Positions 1 through 9,126 of a DNA stretch of 64,000 nucleotides are shown piece after piece. Source of the DNA: Allobosea sp. LC85 (GTDB lineage: Bacteria > Pseudomonadota > Alphaproteobacteria > Rhizobiales > Beijerinckiaceae); assembly GCF_000735605.1 (NCBI RefSeq), contig NZ_JPKG01000006.1, positions 62,001 through 126,000 on the forward strand, in the 5' to 3' direction. The first letter of the stretch is position 1, and each line of letters begins with the position of its first letter. A model generated the notes under the pieces. It was not told the origin of the DNA. It ran no database searches and saw only the letters and a list, made by a program, of their open reading frames with translations. A program made the translations under genes and the position numbers.

Positions 1-35
1 TCACGCGAACAGATTTCGCACGAGGAGACGAATCC

Positions 36-1670
36 ATGGCAACTGCGGCTCCGGGCGCCCACGCCCACGCACACGGACATGATGACGCCCACGCCCACCC
101 GACCGGGTGGCGGCGCTGGCTGCTCTCGACCAATCACAAGGACATCGGGACGCTCTATCTGATCTTCTCGATCATGGCTGGTCTGGTCGGCGGCTTCCTC
201 TCGATCATGATGCGCATCGAGCTGCAGCAGCCCGGCCTGCAGTTCTTCGCCAACGGCCAGAGCTACAACGTCTTTGTCACTGGACACGGTCTGATCATGA
301 TCTTCTTCATGGTCATGCCCGCCGTGATCGGCGGCTTCGGCAACTGGTTCGTGCCGCTGATGATCGGCGCGCCGGACATGGCCTTCCCGCGCATGAACAA
401 CATCTCGTTCTGGCTGACCGTCGCCGGCTTCGTGCTGCTCGTCATCTCGATGTTCGTCGAAGGCGCGCCTGGCGCCCATGGCGTCGGCACGGGCTGGACG
501 ATCTACCCGCCCTTCTCGTCGTCGGGCCACCCCGGTCCCTCGGTCGATTTCGGTATTCTCGCTCTCCATCTCGCGGGCGCCGCCTCGATCCTCGGCGCGA
601 TCAACTTCATCACCACCATCCTGAACATGCGCGCGCCTGGCATGACCATGCACAAGATGCCGCTGTTCGCCTGGGGCGTTCTGGTCACCGCCTTCCTGCT
701 GCTGCTGTCGCTGCCCGTGCTGGCCGGCGCCATCACCATGCTGCTGACGGACCGCAATTTCGGCACCACCTTCTACGACCCGGCCGGTGGCGGCGACCCG
801 GTGCTCTACCAGCACCTGTTCTGGTTCTTCGGTCACCCCGAAGTGTACATCATGATCCTGCCGGCCTTCGGCATCGTCAGCCACATCATCTCGACCTTCT
901 CGAAGAAGCCGATCTTCGGCTATCTCGGCATGGCTTATGCGATGGTGGCGATCGGCGTCGTCGGCTTCATCGTGTGGGCGCACCACATGTACACCGCCGG
1001 TCTCTCGCTCAACACGCAGCGCTACTTCGTCTTCGCCACGATGGTGATCGCGGTGCCGACCGGCATCAAGATCTTCTCCTGGATCGCGACGATGTGGGGC
1101 GGCAGCCTGCGCTTCACCGCGCCGATGCTCTGGGCGATCGGCTTCATCTTCCTGTTCACCGTCGGCGGCGTGACCGGCGTGGTGCTGGCCAATGCCGGCG
1201 TCGACCGCTCGCTGCATGCGACCTATTACGTCGTGGCCCATTTCCACTACGTGCTGTCGCTCGGCGCCGTGTTCGGCATCTTCGCCGGCTTCTACTACTG
1301 GTTCCCGAAGATGTCGGGCTATGTGATCCCGGACTGGATCGGCAGGCTGCACTTCTGGGTCGCCTTCTTCGGCGCCAACCTGCTGTTCTTCCCGCAGCAC
1401 TTCCTCGGCCTTGCCGGCATGCCGCGTCATTATGCGGACTATCCGGATGCCTTCGCCGGCTGGCATTTCTGGTCCTCGATCGGCTCCTATATCTTCGCTG
1501 CCGGCCTGCTGATCTTCTTCTACGGCGTCATCGTCGCCTTCACGAAGAAGCAGCTCGCCGGAGACAATCCGTGGGGCGAAGGTGCAACGACGCTGGAATG
1601 GACCCTGTCCTCGCCTCCGCCGTTCCACCAGTTCGAGACCCTGCCGCGCATCGTCGGCTCGGACCACTGA
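36..1670 (+). CDS. ctaD: Cytochrome c oxidase subunit I (aa3-type)
   Basis: Catalytic heme-copper subunit of the terminal oxidase, reducing O2 to water while pumping protons across the inner membrane. The 544-residue length and about 12 hydrophobic helices fit the family. Visible ligands are H84 (in TGHGLIMIF), H267 with Y271 (HPEVY, the CuB histidine and its cross-linked tyrosine), H316/H317 for CuB, and H402/H404 (AHFHYV) for hemes a3 and a. An AGGAG sits about 10 bases before the ATG. The cytoplasmic N-terminus is rich in histidine (six in residues 9-21). Subunit II (ctaC) would be expected just upstream of the window. Assembly genes follow on the same strand. Confidence 0.98.
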   Translation: MATAAPGAHAHAHGHDDAHAHPTGWRRWLLSTNHKDIGTLYLIFSIMAGLVGGFLSIMMRIELQQPGLQFFANGQSYNVFVTGHGLIMIFFMVMPAVIGGFGNWFVPLMIGAPDMAFPRMNNISFWLTVAGFVLLVISMFVEGAPGAHGVGTGWTIYPPFSSSGHPGPSVDFGILALHLAGAASILGAINFITTILNMRAPGMTMHKMPLFAWGVLVTAFLLLLSLPVLAGAITMLLTDRNFGTTFYDPAGGGDPVLYQHLFWFFGHPEVYIMILPAFGIVSHIISTFSKKPIFGYLGMAYAMVAIGVVGFIVWAHHMYTAGLSLNTQRYFVFATMVIAVPTGIKIFSWIATMWGGSLRFTAPMLWAIGFIFLFTVGGVTGVVLANAGVDRSLHATYYVVAHFHYVLSLGAVFGIFAGFYYWFPKMSGYVIPDWIGRLHFWVAFFGANLLFFPQHFLGLAGMPRHYADYPDAFAGWHFWSSIGSYIFAAGLLIFFYGVIVAFTKKQLAGDNPWGEGATTLEWTLSSPPPFHQFETLPRIVGSDH

Positions 1671-1677
1671 TCCATCA

Positions 1678-1703
1678 GGCGGCGGGCTCTCCGGCCCGCC
1701 GCC
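1678..1703 (+). terminator. GC-rich hairpin after ctaD
   Basis: A perfect 10-bp inverted repeat (1678-1687 with 1694-1703, six-base loop) lies 8 bases after the ctaD stop. No run of T follows, so it may attenuate or stabilise the 3' end of the ctaD message rather than act as a classical terminator. The gap to ctaB is 144 bases. Confidence 0.4.
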
Positions 1704-1814
1704 GCCCCTCCCCCGAGCGCCACCTGCGGCGTTCCGGAGATGGGCGGCAAAACCGCCCCCTCTCATTCCCCACGGCCGCTGGCGGCCGTCGCAAAGAGTG
1801 AATCGACAAGACCG

Positions 1815-2768
1815 ATGTCTGCTGCGTTCGACAGATTCGTTTCCCGCACCGATGGCGCGATAAGCTCCACCGGTGAGGCGCGCGATTTCTTCGCACTCCT
1901 GAAGCCACGGGTGATGTTCCTTGTCGTCGTCACGGCGCTTGGCGGCATGGCGACGGCCCCCGGCACGATTCACCCCGTGATCGGCCTCGCCTCGCTGCTT
2001 GCGATCGCGGTCGGCGCCGGCGCCTCCGGCTGCCTGAACATGTGGTACGACGCCGATATCGACGCGCTGATGGTACGGACCGCCAAGCGTCCGATTCCCG
2101 CCGGGCGGATCCTGCCCTCGGAGGCGCTCGCCTTCGGGCTGACATTGTCGGTCGGCTCGGTGATCGTGCTCGGCCTTGTCGCCAATCTGCTCTCGGCGGC
2201 GATGCTGGCCTTCACCATCTTCTTCTACGCCGTCGTCTATTCGATGTGGCTGAAGCGCTCGACGCCGCAGAACATCGTCATCGGCGGAGCGGCCGGGGCC
2301 TTCCCGCCGATGATCGGCGAGGCGGTCGTGACCGGCGATTTCGGCCTGCATTCGATCGTGCTCTTCGCGATCATCTTCCTCTGGACGCCGCCCCATTTCT
2401 GGGCGCTGGCGCTGGTCAAGTCGGGCGATTATGCCCGCGCCGGCATCCCGATGCTGCCGAATGTCGCCGGCCCTGCCGCGACGCGCCGGCAGATCGTGGC
2501 CTACTCGCTGGTCATGGCCCCGGTCGCGGTGCTGCCTGCCCTGATGGGATTCGGCGGATTGGCCTATCTCATCGTCTCGGTGGTGACCGGACTTGCGATG
2601 ATCGCGTTGTCCTTCCGCGTGTTGCGCGTGACTGAGGGCGAAGCCGCCCACAAGGCCGCCTATGCGCTGTTCGGCTTCTCGATCCTCTACCTCTTCCTGC
2701 TCTTCGCTGTGCTGCTGGCCGAGAACAGCCTCGGCTTGATGTGGGCCCTGCCCAAGGTGCTGGGATGA
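1815..2768 (+). CDS. ctaB: Heme o synthase (protoheme IX farnesyltransferase)
   Basis: UbiA-family membrane prenyltransferase that adds a farnesyl group to heme b, giving heme o, the precursor of the heme a in the oxidase encoded here. The family motifs are present: [15 protein letters not shown] early and [11 protein letters not shown] in the second conserved loop, with about nine hydrophobic segments. The ATG at 1815 gives 317 residues and starts just before the conserved region; an upstream in-frame start at 1740 would add 25 residues lacking family character. Its stop overlaps the start of the next gene (ATGA at 2765), indicating translational coupling with the small CtaF-like protein and ctaG. 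Confidence 0.96.
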   Translation: MSAAFDRFVSRTDGAISSTGEARDFFALLKPRVMFLVVVTALGGMATAPGTIHPVIGLASLLAIAVGAGASGCLNMWYDADIDALMVRTAKRPIPAGRILPSEALAFGLTLSVGSVIVLGLVANLLSAAMLAFTIFFYAVVYSMWLKRSTPQNIVIGGAAGAFPPMIGEAVVTGDFGLHSIVLFAIIFLWTPPHFWALALVKSGDYARAGIPMLPNVAGPAATRRQIVAYSLVMAPVAVLPALMGFGGLAYLIVSVVTGLAMIALSFRVLRVTEGEAAHKAAYALFGFSILYLFLLFAVLLAENSLGLMWALPKVLG

Positions 2769-2935
2769 GCGAAGCTCCGAAACGCGATATTCCGCCGGCC
2801 TTTTCTCCGGAGGACATGGCACGCCGCAGGCGCCGCTCGGTCGCGCTGGCGCTGGTCCTCGCAGGCCTGGTCATTTTCTTCTTCGTGGTGACGCTGGTGA
2901 AGACCGGGCCGGCCATCATGAACAGGCCGCTGTAA
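2765..2935 (+). CDS. Small CtaF/CoxF-like membrane protein of the oxidase operon
   Basis: A 56-residue protein with a basic cytoplasmic start (RRRRRS at about residues 19-24) and one transmembrane helix (roughly residues 25-48, rich in V, L, F). It lies where alphaproteobacterial oxidase operons carry a short single-helix gene between ctaB and ctaG. The ATG at 2765 overlaps the ctaB stop, and its TAA overlaps the ctaG ATG (TAATG at 2933-2937), which strongly supports translation. Its role is probably in assembly or stability of the oxidase; no enzymatic motif is visible. Confidence 0.88.
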   Translation: MSEAPKRDIPPAFSPEDMARRRRRSVALALVLAGLVIFFFVVTLVKTGPAIMNRPL

Positions 2936-3531
2936 TGACCGCGACGCCATCGAACCGTCAGAATGCGAGAATGCGCCGGACGGCTCTGATCTGCGCCGGC
3001 GTCGCTGTCGGCATGACCGGTCTCGCCTTCGCAGCCGTGCCGCTCTACGACCTGTTCTGCAAGGTCACAGGCTTCGGCGGCACGCCGATGGTCGGGACCG
3101 CAGCCGCCGGGCGTATCCTGGACCGCAAGATGTCGGTGCGTTTCGACGCCAATGTCGCGCCGGCCCTGGGCTGGCGCTTCGAGCCGGAGAGCTCCGAGAT
3201 CACCTTCCGCATCGGCGAGACGCAGACGGTGTTCTACAAGATCACCAACACGACGGACCGGGTCTCCACCGGCATCGCGACCTTCAACGTCACGCCGACG
3301 CAGGGGGCCGCTTATTTCGTCAAGCTGCAATGCTTCTGCTTCACCGAGCATACGCTGCAGCCGGGCGAGACGCTGGAAGCGCCGGTTGTGTTCTATGTCG
3401 ACCCCGAGATCGAGCAGAACCGCGATCTCAACGGGGTCAAATCATTGACGCTGTCCTACACCTATTTCCCGTCCAAGGCCGGCCAGCCGGTCGCGGATGG
3501 CAAGGGTGACGCGGGCAAGTCGAAACTATAA
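2935..3531 (+). CDS. ctaG: Cytochrome c oxidase copper-assembly protein CtaG (Cox11 family)
   Basis: Membrane-anchored periplasmic copper chaperone that delivers Cu to the CuB site of subunit I. The protein has 198 residues: one N-terminal helix (about residues 17-37) ending in the family sequence VPLYDLFCKVTGFGGT, then an immunoglobulin-like domain containing the copper-binding CFCF motif (C133, C135) followed by TEHTLQPGE. It is translationally coupled to the preceding small gene and followed by ctaE after 56 bases. Confidence 0.97.
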   Translation: MTATPSNRQNARMRRTALICAGVAVGMTGLAFAAVPLYDLFCKVTGFGGTPMVGTAAAGRILDRKMSVRFDANVAPALGWRFEPESSEITFRIGETQTVFYKITNTTDRVSTGIATFNVTPTQGAAYFVKLQCFCFTEHTLQPGETLEAPVVFYVDPEIEQNRDLNGVKSLTLSYTYFPSKAGQPVADGKGDAGKSKL

Positions 3532-3587
3532 GGACTGCGACAGCACCAAGCGCTGCGCAGCAGAGTCGGACGCGGAGACAAAGTAAG

Positions 3588-4451
3588 ATGGCCGGGGCCC
3601 ATACCAAGAACCACGATTACCATCTCGTCGACCCGAGCCCGTGGCCGCTCGTCGGCGCGAGCAGCGCGACGATCATGGCCATCGGCGCGGTCATGTGGAT
3701 GAAGGCGATGGCCGTCGCCGGCATGCATCTCGGCCCGCTGGTCTTTGGCGTCGGCCTGCTCGGCGTCCTCTACACCATGCTCGCCTGGTGGATGGACGTG
3801 GTGCGCGAGGCAGAGCACGAGGGGCATCACACCCGCGTCGTCCAGCTTCACCATCGCTACGGCATGCTGATGTTCATCGCCTCCGAGGTGATGTTCTTCG
3901 TCGCCTGGTTCTGGGCGTTCTTCGACGCCAGCCTCTTCAGCAGCGAGGCCATCCAGTACGCCCGCCACGACTTCACCGGCGGCGTCTGGCCTCCGAAGGG
4001 CATCCAGACCTTCGATCCCTGGCACCTGCCGCTGCTGAACACGCTGATCCTGCTGACCTCGGGCACCACCGTGACCTGGGCGCATTACGCGCTGCTGCAC
4101 GACGACCGCAAGGGCCTGAAGCAGGCGCTCTGGCTCACCGTGCTGCTCGGCTGCCTGTTCTCGATCGTCCAAGGCTACGAGTACGCGCATGCCACCTTCG
4201 CCTTCAGCGGCCATATCTATGGCGCGACCTTCTTCATGGCGACCGGCTTCCACGGCTTCCATGTGATCATCGGCACGATCTTCCTGGCGATCTGCCTGTA
4301 CCGGGTCTATCTCGGTCACTTCAAACCGGCTCAGCATCTCGGCTTCGAGTTCGCGGCCTGGTACTGGCACTTCGTCGACGTGGTGTGGCTGTTCCTGTTC
4401 GCCGCGATCTATGTCTGGGCGTCCGGCGCCGGATCGGCCGCGGCGCACTGA
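3588..4451 (+). CDS. ctaE: Cytochrome c oxidase subunit III
   Basis: Structural, non-metal subunit of the aa3 oxidase that stabilises proton uptake into subunit I. The 287 residues contain seven hydrophobic helices, with family signatures FVAWFWAFFDASL in the middle, a repeated glycine-histidine segment (ATGFHGFHVIIGT) and the C-terminal AWYWHFVDVVWLFLF. It lies 56 bases after ctaG. A strong terminator follows, so ctaD-ctaE may end as a unit here. Confidence 0.97.
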   Translation: MAGAHTKNHDYHLVDPSPWPLVGASSATIMAIGAVMWMKAMAVAGMHLGPLVFGVGLLGVLYTMLAWWMDVVREAEHEGHHTRVVQLHHRYGMLMFIASEVMFFVAWFWAFFDASLFSSEAIQYARHDFTGGVWPPKGIQTFDPWHLPLLNTLILLTSGTTVTWAHYALLHDDRKGLKQALWLTVLLGCLFSIVQGYEYAHATFAFSGHIYGATFFMATGFHGFHVIIGTIFLAICLYRVYLGHFKPAQHLGFEFAAWYWHFVDVVWLFLFAAIYVWASGAGSAAAH

Positions 4452-4474
4452 GCGGCCGCCTCAAGACAATCCCG

Positions 4475-4504
4475 AAGGCGGCCGCGAGGCCGCCTTTGTT
4501 TTTT
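4475..4504 (+). terminator. Rho-independent terminator after ctaE
   Basis: Nine-base stem (4475-4483 with 4488-4496), loop GCGA, followed by a T-rich tail (4497-4504, one G). The left arm can alternatively pair with 4452-4461, directly after the ctaE stop, to give a competing 10-bp hairpin. The next gene starts 10 bases after the T tract. Confidence 0.85.
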
Positions 4505-4514
4505 ACGGGAAACC

Positions 4515-4892
4515 ATGATGGCAGAGTACGAGCATATCAGCCCCTCGCCCTATGCGACCGGCCTTTCCGGCCGTTGCCCGCGCTGCGGCGAAGGCAAGCT
4601 CTTCGACGGGTTTTTGAAGCTGCGCCCACGCTGCGCCGCGTGCGGGCTTGATTTCGCCTTCGCCGACTCGGCCGACGGTCCTGCCGTGTTCATCATGCTG
4701 ATCGCGGGCTTCGCGGTTCTTGGCGCCGCACTTTCTGTCGAGATCGCCTATGAGCCGCCGATCTGGGTGCATCTCTCGATCTGGCTGCCGTTGGCCATCA
4801 TCGTCTGCCTCGCGCTTCTGCGACCGATGAAGGGGCTCGCGGTCGCGCTGCAATACACCCACAAGGCCGAGGAAGGCCGGCGAGAGAAGTGA
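4515..4892 (+). CDS. DUF983 family zinc-ribbon membrane protein
   Basis: A 125-residue protein commonly found between oxidase subunit III and SURF1 in alphaproteobacteria. An N-terminal zinc ribbon with two CxxC pairs (CPRCGEGKLF and CAACGLDF, about residues 17-44) is followed by two hydrophobic helices (about 55-77 and 83-104). Context suggests a role in oxidase biogenesis, but no biochemical activity can be read from the sequence. A second ATG lies one codon downstream. The stop overlaps the GTG of the SURF1 gene (GTGA). Confidence 0.88.
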   Translation: MMAEYEHISPSPYATGLSGRCPRCGEGKLFDGFLKLRPRCAACGLDFAFADSADGPAVFIMLIAGFAVLGAALSVEIAYEPPIWVHLSIWLPLAIIVCLALLRPMKGLAVALQYTHKAEEGRREK

Positions 4893-5656
4893 GCGCGGAG
4901 ACTATGCCCGACAGCACAAGGCACCCGAGCCTCCTCCTGCCCGCGATCCTGACGATCTGCGGAACACTGGTGCTCTGCACGCTGGGGAGCTGGCAGCTCC
5001 TGCGGATGAGCGAGAAGCACAGCTTCATCGAACGCCTGCAAGCGCAGGCGGCGAGCCCGCCGGCGTCCCTGCCGTCCGAGCTGCAATGGAGCTCGCTCGA
5101 TCCTGCGAAACTCGACCTGACGCGGGTCGCGGCATCCGGACGTTACGTCGACGGTCCCTTCGCCGGCGTGCGCACCACGATTGCCTCGGGCGCACCAGGA
5201 ACGCGCCAGCTCTCCGGCTTCGGCCGCTGGATCTTTCAGGGGTTCCGGCTCGATGCCGGCGGCGTCATCCTGATCAATCGCGGCTTCGTGCCGGAAGCGC
5301 GCCTGGGCGAGATCAGGCCCGCCTCCGGACCGGCAACCGTGACCGGCTTCCTGCGCGCGCCCGAAGCGCGCAACAGCTTTACTCCAGCCGACCTCCCGGC
5401 CAATCGCGAGTTCTTCACACGTGATCCGGCCGCCATTGCATCCTCCCTCGGCCTGGCGGCCGCGCCATTCTATCTTGAGCTCGAGCGTCAGGGAGACGGG
5501 CTGACGCCGCCGGCCGGTGTTGATGTGAAGGAGTTGATCGGACGGATTCCCGACAACCACCTGCAATACGCGCTGACCTGGTTTGGACTGGCCCTGACCC
5601 TGATCGGTGTCTTCATAGCCTTCGCCTGGCAGGCCCGGCGACAGAAGCGCAACTGA
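4889..5656 (+). CDS. SURF1 family cytochrome oxidase biogenesis protein
   Basis: A 255-residue inner-membrane protein with one helix near each end (about residues 11-31 and 228-246) flanking a periplasmic domain, the SURF1 layout. The family sequences LGSWQLLRMSEK near the start and NNHLQYALTWFGLAL-like before the last helix (here DNHLQYALTWFGLAL) are clear. SURF1 acts in heme a handling during subunit I maturation. The GTG start at 4889 overlaps the preceding stop; an ATG at 4904 is the alternative. Confidence 0.94.
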   Translation: MSAETMPDSTRHPSLLLPAILTICGTLVLCTLGSWQLLRMSEKHSFIERLQAQAASPPASLPSELQWSSLDPAKLDLTRVAASGRYVDGPFAGVRTTIASGAPGTRQLSGFGRWIFQGFRLDAGGVILINRGFVPEARLGEIRPASGPATVTGFLRAPEARNSFTPADLPANREFFTRDPAAIASSLGLAAAPFYLELERQGDGLTPPAGVDVKELIGRIPDNHLQYALTWFGLALTLIGVFIAFAWQARRQKRN

Positions 5657-5749
5657 ACTTGCCCGCCGCGACCAGACCGCGGGCGCGCAACCTTTGCCCT
5701 CGCTGCGCTCCCGGCCTATAGCAGCAGCACGACCACAGAGAGCGACACC

Positions 5750-7165
5750 GTGCTGCATGTCTCCACCCGGGGGGAAGCGCCCTCCCTCGCCTTTTCCGAC
5801 GCCCTGCTCGCCGGGCTCGCCCGCGACGGCGGCCTCTATGTCCCGAAGGCCTGGCCCAGAATTGAAGCCCAGGAAATCGCGGGCTTCGCCGGCAAACCCT
5901 ATACCGAAGTTGCCGAGCGCATCATCGGCGCGCTGGCCGACGGAGATATCGAGACGGCGGCGCTGCGCGTCATGATCCGCGAGGCCTATGCCACATTCCG
6001 GCATCCGGCCACCTGTCCGCTGACGCAGCTCGGCGACAATCTCTTCGTGCTCGAGCTGTTCCACGGCCCGACGCTGGCATTCAAGGATGTGGCGATGCAG
6101 CTGCTTGGGCGGCTGATGGACCATGTGCTGGTGCAACGCGGCGAGCGCGCCACCATTGTCGGCGCAACCTCCGGCGACACGGGCGGTGCTGCCATCGACG
6201 CCTTCAAGGGGCTCGAGCGGGTCGACATGTTCATCCTCTATCCGCAGGGGCGCGTCTCGGACGTGCAGCGGCGGCAGATGACCACGGTGGACTCGCCCAA
6301 TGTCCATGCCATCGCGGTCGAGGGCACATTCGACGATTGCCAGAACCTCGCCAAGGCGATGTTCAATCACCATACGTTCCGCGACGAGCTGCGCCTCTCC
6401 GGCGTGAATTCGATCAACTGGGCCCGCATCGCGGCGCAGGTGGTCTACTACTTCACCTCGGCTGTCGCCCTCGGCTCGCCTGGGCGCAAGGTCTCCTTCG
6501 CCGTGCCGACGGGCAATTTCGGCGACGTGCTCGCCGGCTGGGTCGCCAAGCGCATGGGTCTGCCGATCGAGCGCCTGATGATCGGGACGAACAGCAACGA
6601 CATCCTGCCGCGCACGCTCGAGAGCGGCGCCTATGAGATGCGCGGCGTCGCGGCCACCACCTCCCCTTCGATGGACATCCAGATTTCCTCGAATTTCGAA
6701 CGCCTGCTGTTCGAGGCCCATGACCGCGACGGGGCCGCCGTGCGCCGATTGATGCAGTCGTTGCAGCAATCCGGCCGGTTCGAGATCGCGCCAGGGCCGC
6801 TCGCCCGCATCCGCTCCGAGTTCGACGCCGGCACGGTCGACGAGGCGGAGGTCGCCGGCGAGATCGGCCGCACCTGGCGCGAAGCCGGTTATCTGCTCGA
6901 TCCCCATAGCGCAATCGGCGTCGCAGCCGCGCGCCGTGGCCTGAGGGCGGATTCCGCGACGCCGATGATCGTGCTCGGCACGGCGCATCCCGCCAAGTTC
7001 CCGGCGGCCGTTGCGGCGGCGAGCGGTGTCACGCCCGTCCTGCCACCCCATCTCGGCGATCTGATGGAGCGCAAGGAGCGCTTCACCGTGCTGCCGAACG
7101 ACCAGGGACGCATCGAGGCTTTCATTCGGCAGAACGCCCGGACGGTAAGGGGAGCGGCGGCATGA
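5750..7165 (+). CDS. thrC: Threonine synthase
   Basis: PLP enzyme converting O-phosphohomoserine to threonine. The 471 residues match the long (fungal/proteobacterial) type. K112 in TLAFKDVAMQ is the expected Schiff-base lysine, and a phosphate-binding GATSGDTGGAA loop follows. The predicted start is GTG at 5750, preceded by GAGAG, and gives the usual N-terminus with a STRG motif. The stop overlaps the ATG of the M16 peptidase (ATGA), an arrangement common in alphaproteobacteria. The homoserine kinase making its substrate lies at 15503-16468. Confidence 0.97.
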   Translation: MLHVSTRGEAPSLAFSDALLAGLARDGGLYVPKAWPRIEAQEIAGFAGKPYTEVAERIIGALADGDIETAALRVMIREAYATFRHPATCPLTQLGDNLFVLELFHGPTLAFKDVAMQLLGRLMDHVLVQRGERATIVGATSGDTGGAAIDAFKGLERVDMFILYPQGRVSDVQRRQMTTVDSPNVHAIAVEGTFDDCQNLAKAMFNHHTFRDELRLSGVNSINWARIAAQVVYYFTSAVALGSPGRKVSFAVPTGNFGDVLAGWVAKRMGLPIERLMIGTNSNDILPRTLESGAYEMRGVAATTSPSMDIQISSNFERLLFEAHDRDGAAVRRLMQSLQQSGRFEIAPGPLARIRSEFDAGTVDEAEVAGEIGRTWREAGYLLDPHSAIGVAAARRGLRADSATPMIVLGTAHPAKFPAAVAAASGVTPVLPPHLGDLMERKERFTVLPNDQGRIEAFIRQNARTVRGAAA

Positions 7166-8505
7166 TCGCGACGGGGCCGGCCGAGATCGCCGAATTGGCC
7201 ACGCCTGCACCGCGCTCGCCGGGTGCACATGACCCAGAGGTCGACCTGACGATCCTGCCCTCCGGCCTGCGCATCGTCTCGCAGCGCATGGACCATGCTT
7301 CTACCGTTTCGCTCGGCATCTGGATCGGTGCCGGCGCGCGCGACGAGCTTCCGGACGAGCACGGCCTGGCGCATCTGCTCGAGCACATGGCCTTCAAGGG
7401 CACGGCGCGGCGCAGCGCCCGAGAGATCGCCGAGGAGATCGAAAGCGTCGGCGGGGATCTCAACGCCGCGACCAGCGTCGAATACACCTGCTACACAGCT
7501 CGGGTTCTGGGATCCGACCTTGCGCTCGCCGTCGACATCCTGGCCGATATCCTGACATCGCCTGCCCTGGCGCCCGAGGAACTCGCTCGCGAGAAGGGGG
7601 TCATCCTGCAGGAGATCGGCGCGGTTCAGGATACGCCGGACGATCTCGTCTATGACCGCTTCCTGCAAGCCGCCTTTCCGGATCAGCCTCTCGGCCGCCC
7701 GATCCTGGGAACGGCGAAGACGGTCAATAGCTTCACGCCCGACGCCATCCGGGCCTATCTGGCGCGGCACTATCATGCCGGCAACATGGTGCTGGCTGCT
7801 TCGGGCGCCGTCGATCACGATGAGCTCGTCGCCTTGGCGCGCGACAGGCTCGCCAGCCTTCCAGGCAAGCCTGTTGCGGCCTTCCCGCGCGAGGACGGTC
7901 ACTACCGGGGCGGCGAAGCGCGCATCGAGGGCGACGAGGAGCAGGTCCATCTGGTGCTCGGCTTTCCCGGCCAGCCTTTCCGGGACGGCGCGCACTACCC
8001 GCTCCAGGTGTTCTCCTCCGTGCTCGGCGGAGGGTTGTCCTCTCGGCTGTTCCAGGAGGTGCGCGAACAGCGCGGCCTCGCCTATTCGATCGACGCCTTC
8101 CACTGGCCCTTCTCCGATTGCGGCGTGTTCGGAATCAGCGCCGGCACGGCACCGGAAGATGCCGGCGAGCTGATCGACGTTGCCCTCGGTTGCCTGCGGC
8201 AGGCTGCCGAAGATGTGACAGAGGTCGAGGTTGCGCGCGCCCGGGCCCAGATGAAGGTCGGGCTGCTCGCTTCGCTTGAAAGCCCCGGCGGCAAGCTGGA
8301 ACAGATGGCCCGTCAGGTGCTCGTCTTCGGACGTGCGATTCCGCGTGAGGAATTGGCGCACCGGCTCGATGCCGTAACGCTCGAGGATGTTCGCGCTGCC
8401 GGACGATCCCTGCTCGGCCACCAGCCAACGATCGCCGCCGTCGGTCCACTTGCCGGCCTCCCGCCGGCAGATCGACTGCGGCAGGCCGCACGCTCCAGGG
8501 ATTGA
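7162..8505 (+). CDS. M16 family zinc metallopeptidase (processing-peptidase-like, catalytic)
   Basis: A 447-residue pitrilysin-family protease related to mitochondrial processing peptidase beta. The inverted zinc motif HLLEH is at H71-H75, and the downstream glutamate region (GGDLNAATSVEYTCY) is present. The second half carries the M16C lobe with the GGGLSSRLFQEVREQRGLAYSI motif. There is no signal peptide, suggesting a cytoplasmic enzyme. It is coupled to thrC by a 4-base overlap and followed after 6 bases by a GNAT gene. The substrate is unknown. Confidence 0.94.
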   Translation: MIATGPAEIAELATPAPRSPGAHDPEVDLTILPSGLRIVSQRMDHASTVSLGIWIGAGARDELPDEHGLAHLLEHMAFKGTARRSAREIAEEIESVGGDLNAATSVEYTCYTARVLGSDLALAVDILADILTSPALAPEELAREKGVILQEIGAVQDTPDDLVYDRFLQAAFPDQPLGRPILGTAKTVNSFTPDAIRAYLARHYHAGNMVLAASGAVDHDELVALARDRLASLPGKPVAAFPREDGHYRGGEARIEGDEEQVHLVLGFPGQPFRDGAHYPLQVFSSVLGGGLSSRLFQEVREQRGLAYSIDAFHWPFSDCGVFGISAGTAPEDAGELIDVALGCLRQAAEDVTEVEVARARAQMKVGLLASLESPGGKLEQMARQVLVFGRAIPREELAHRLDAVTLEDVRAAGRSLLGHQPTIAAVGPLAGLPPADRLRQAARSRD

Positions 8506-8511
8506 GCAGCC

Positions 8512-9126
8512 ATGGCTCTCTTCCGCTTCTCGACCGACCCGCCGGCCCGTCCGCTCGTTCGCACGCCGAACCTGTTCCTGCGGGCGCCACTGGCGAACGA
8601 CTATGCGGCTTGGGCAGTGCTACGGATGGAGAGCCGGGAATTCCTGACCCCCTGGGAACCGGTCTGGAATGAGGAGGACCTGACGCGGAACTCGTTCCGC
8701 CTGCGCATCAAGCGTGCCGCGCGCGAGATCGCGGCTGACGAAGCCTACCCTCTCTTCATCTTCGACGCCGGCAGCGAAACGCTGTTGGGGGGATTGACGC
8801 TCGGGCTGATTCGTCGTGGCGTCGCCCAGGCCTGCACGCTTGGCTACTGGATGGGGCAACGCCACGCCGGCAAGGGACATATGACCGAGGCCGTGCGCGG
8901 CGCGGTGCGCTTCGCCTTTTCCGACCTTGGCCTGCATCGCGTCGAGGCCGCCTGCCTGCCGGGCAATGAGCCGTCTCGCCGGCTGCTGGAGCGCGTCGGC
9001 TTCCGCTGCGAAGGCGAGGCGCGGGCCTATCTGCGCATCAACGGAAACTGGGCGGACCATCTGCTCTATGCCATGCTTTCCACGGACCGGCTGCTCGACC
9101 CCGCGGAGACGGGCGGCGCGCGATGA
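8512..9126 (+). CDS. GNAT acetyltransferase, RimJ/RimL-like
   Basis: A 204-residue N-acetyltransferase of the RimJ/RimL branch, which acetylates protein N-termini. Visible features are the opening [13 protein letters not shown] region, the acetyl-CoA-binding stretch around [17 protein letters not shown] and the [24 protein letters not shown] motif. In alphaproteobacteria this gene often follows the M16 peptidase. The target cannot be read from the sequence. The stop overlaps the next ATG (ATGA). Confidence 0.9.
   Translation: MALFRFSTDPPARPLVRTPNLFLRAPLANDYAAWAVLRMESREFLTPWEPVWNEEDLTRNSFRLRIKRAAREIAADEAYPLFIFDAGSETLLGGLTLGLIRRGVAQACTLGYWMGQRHAGKGHMTEAVRGAVRFAFSDLGLHRVEAACLPGNEPSRRLLERVGFRCEGEARAYLRINGNWADHLLYAMLSTDRLLDPAETGGAR

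Noticed and set aside
4748..7228. 826-codon open frame on the minus strand
   Set aside because: It is antisense to DUF983, SURF1 and thrC, which have full family motifs. The translation is rich in R, G, H and D in the manner of a GC-rich shadow frame and shows no domain.
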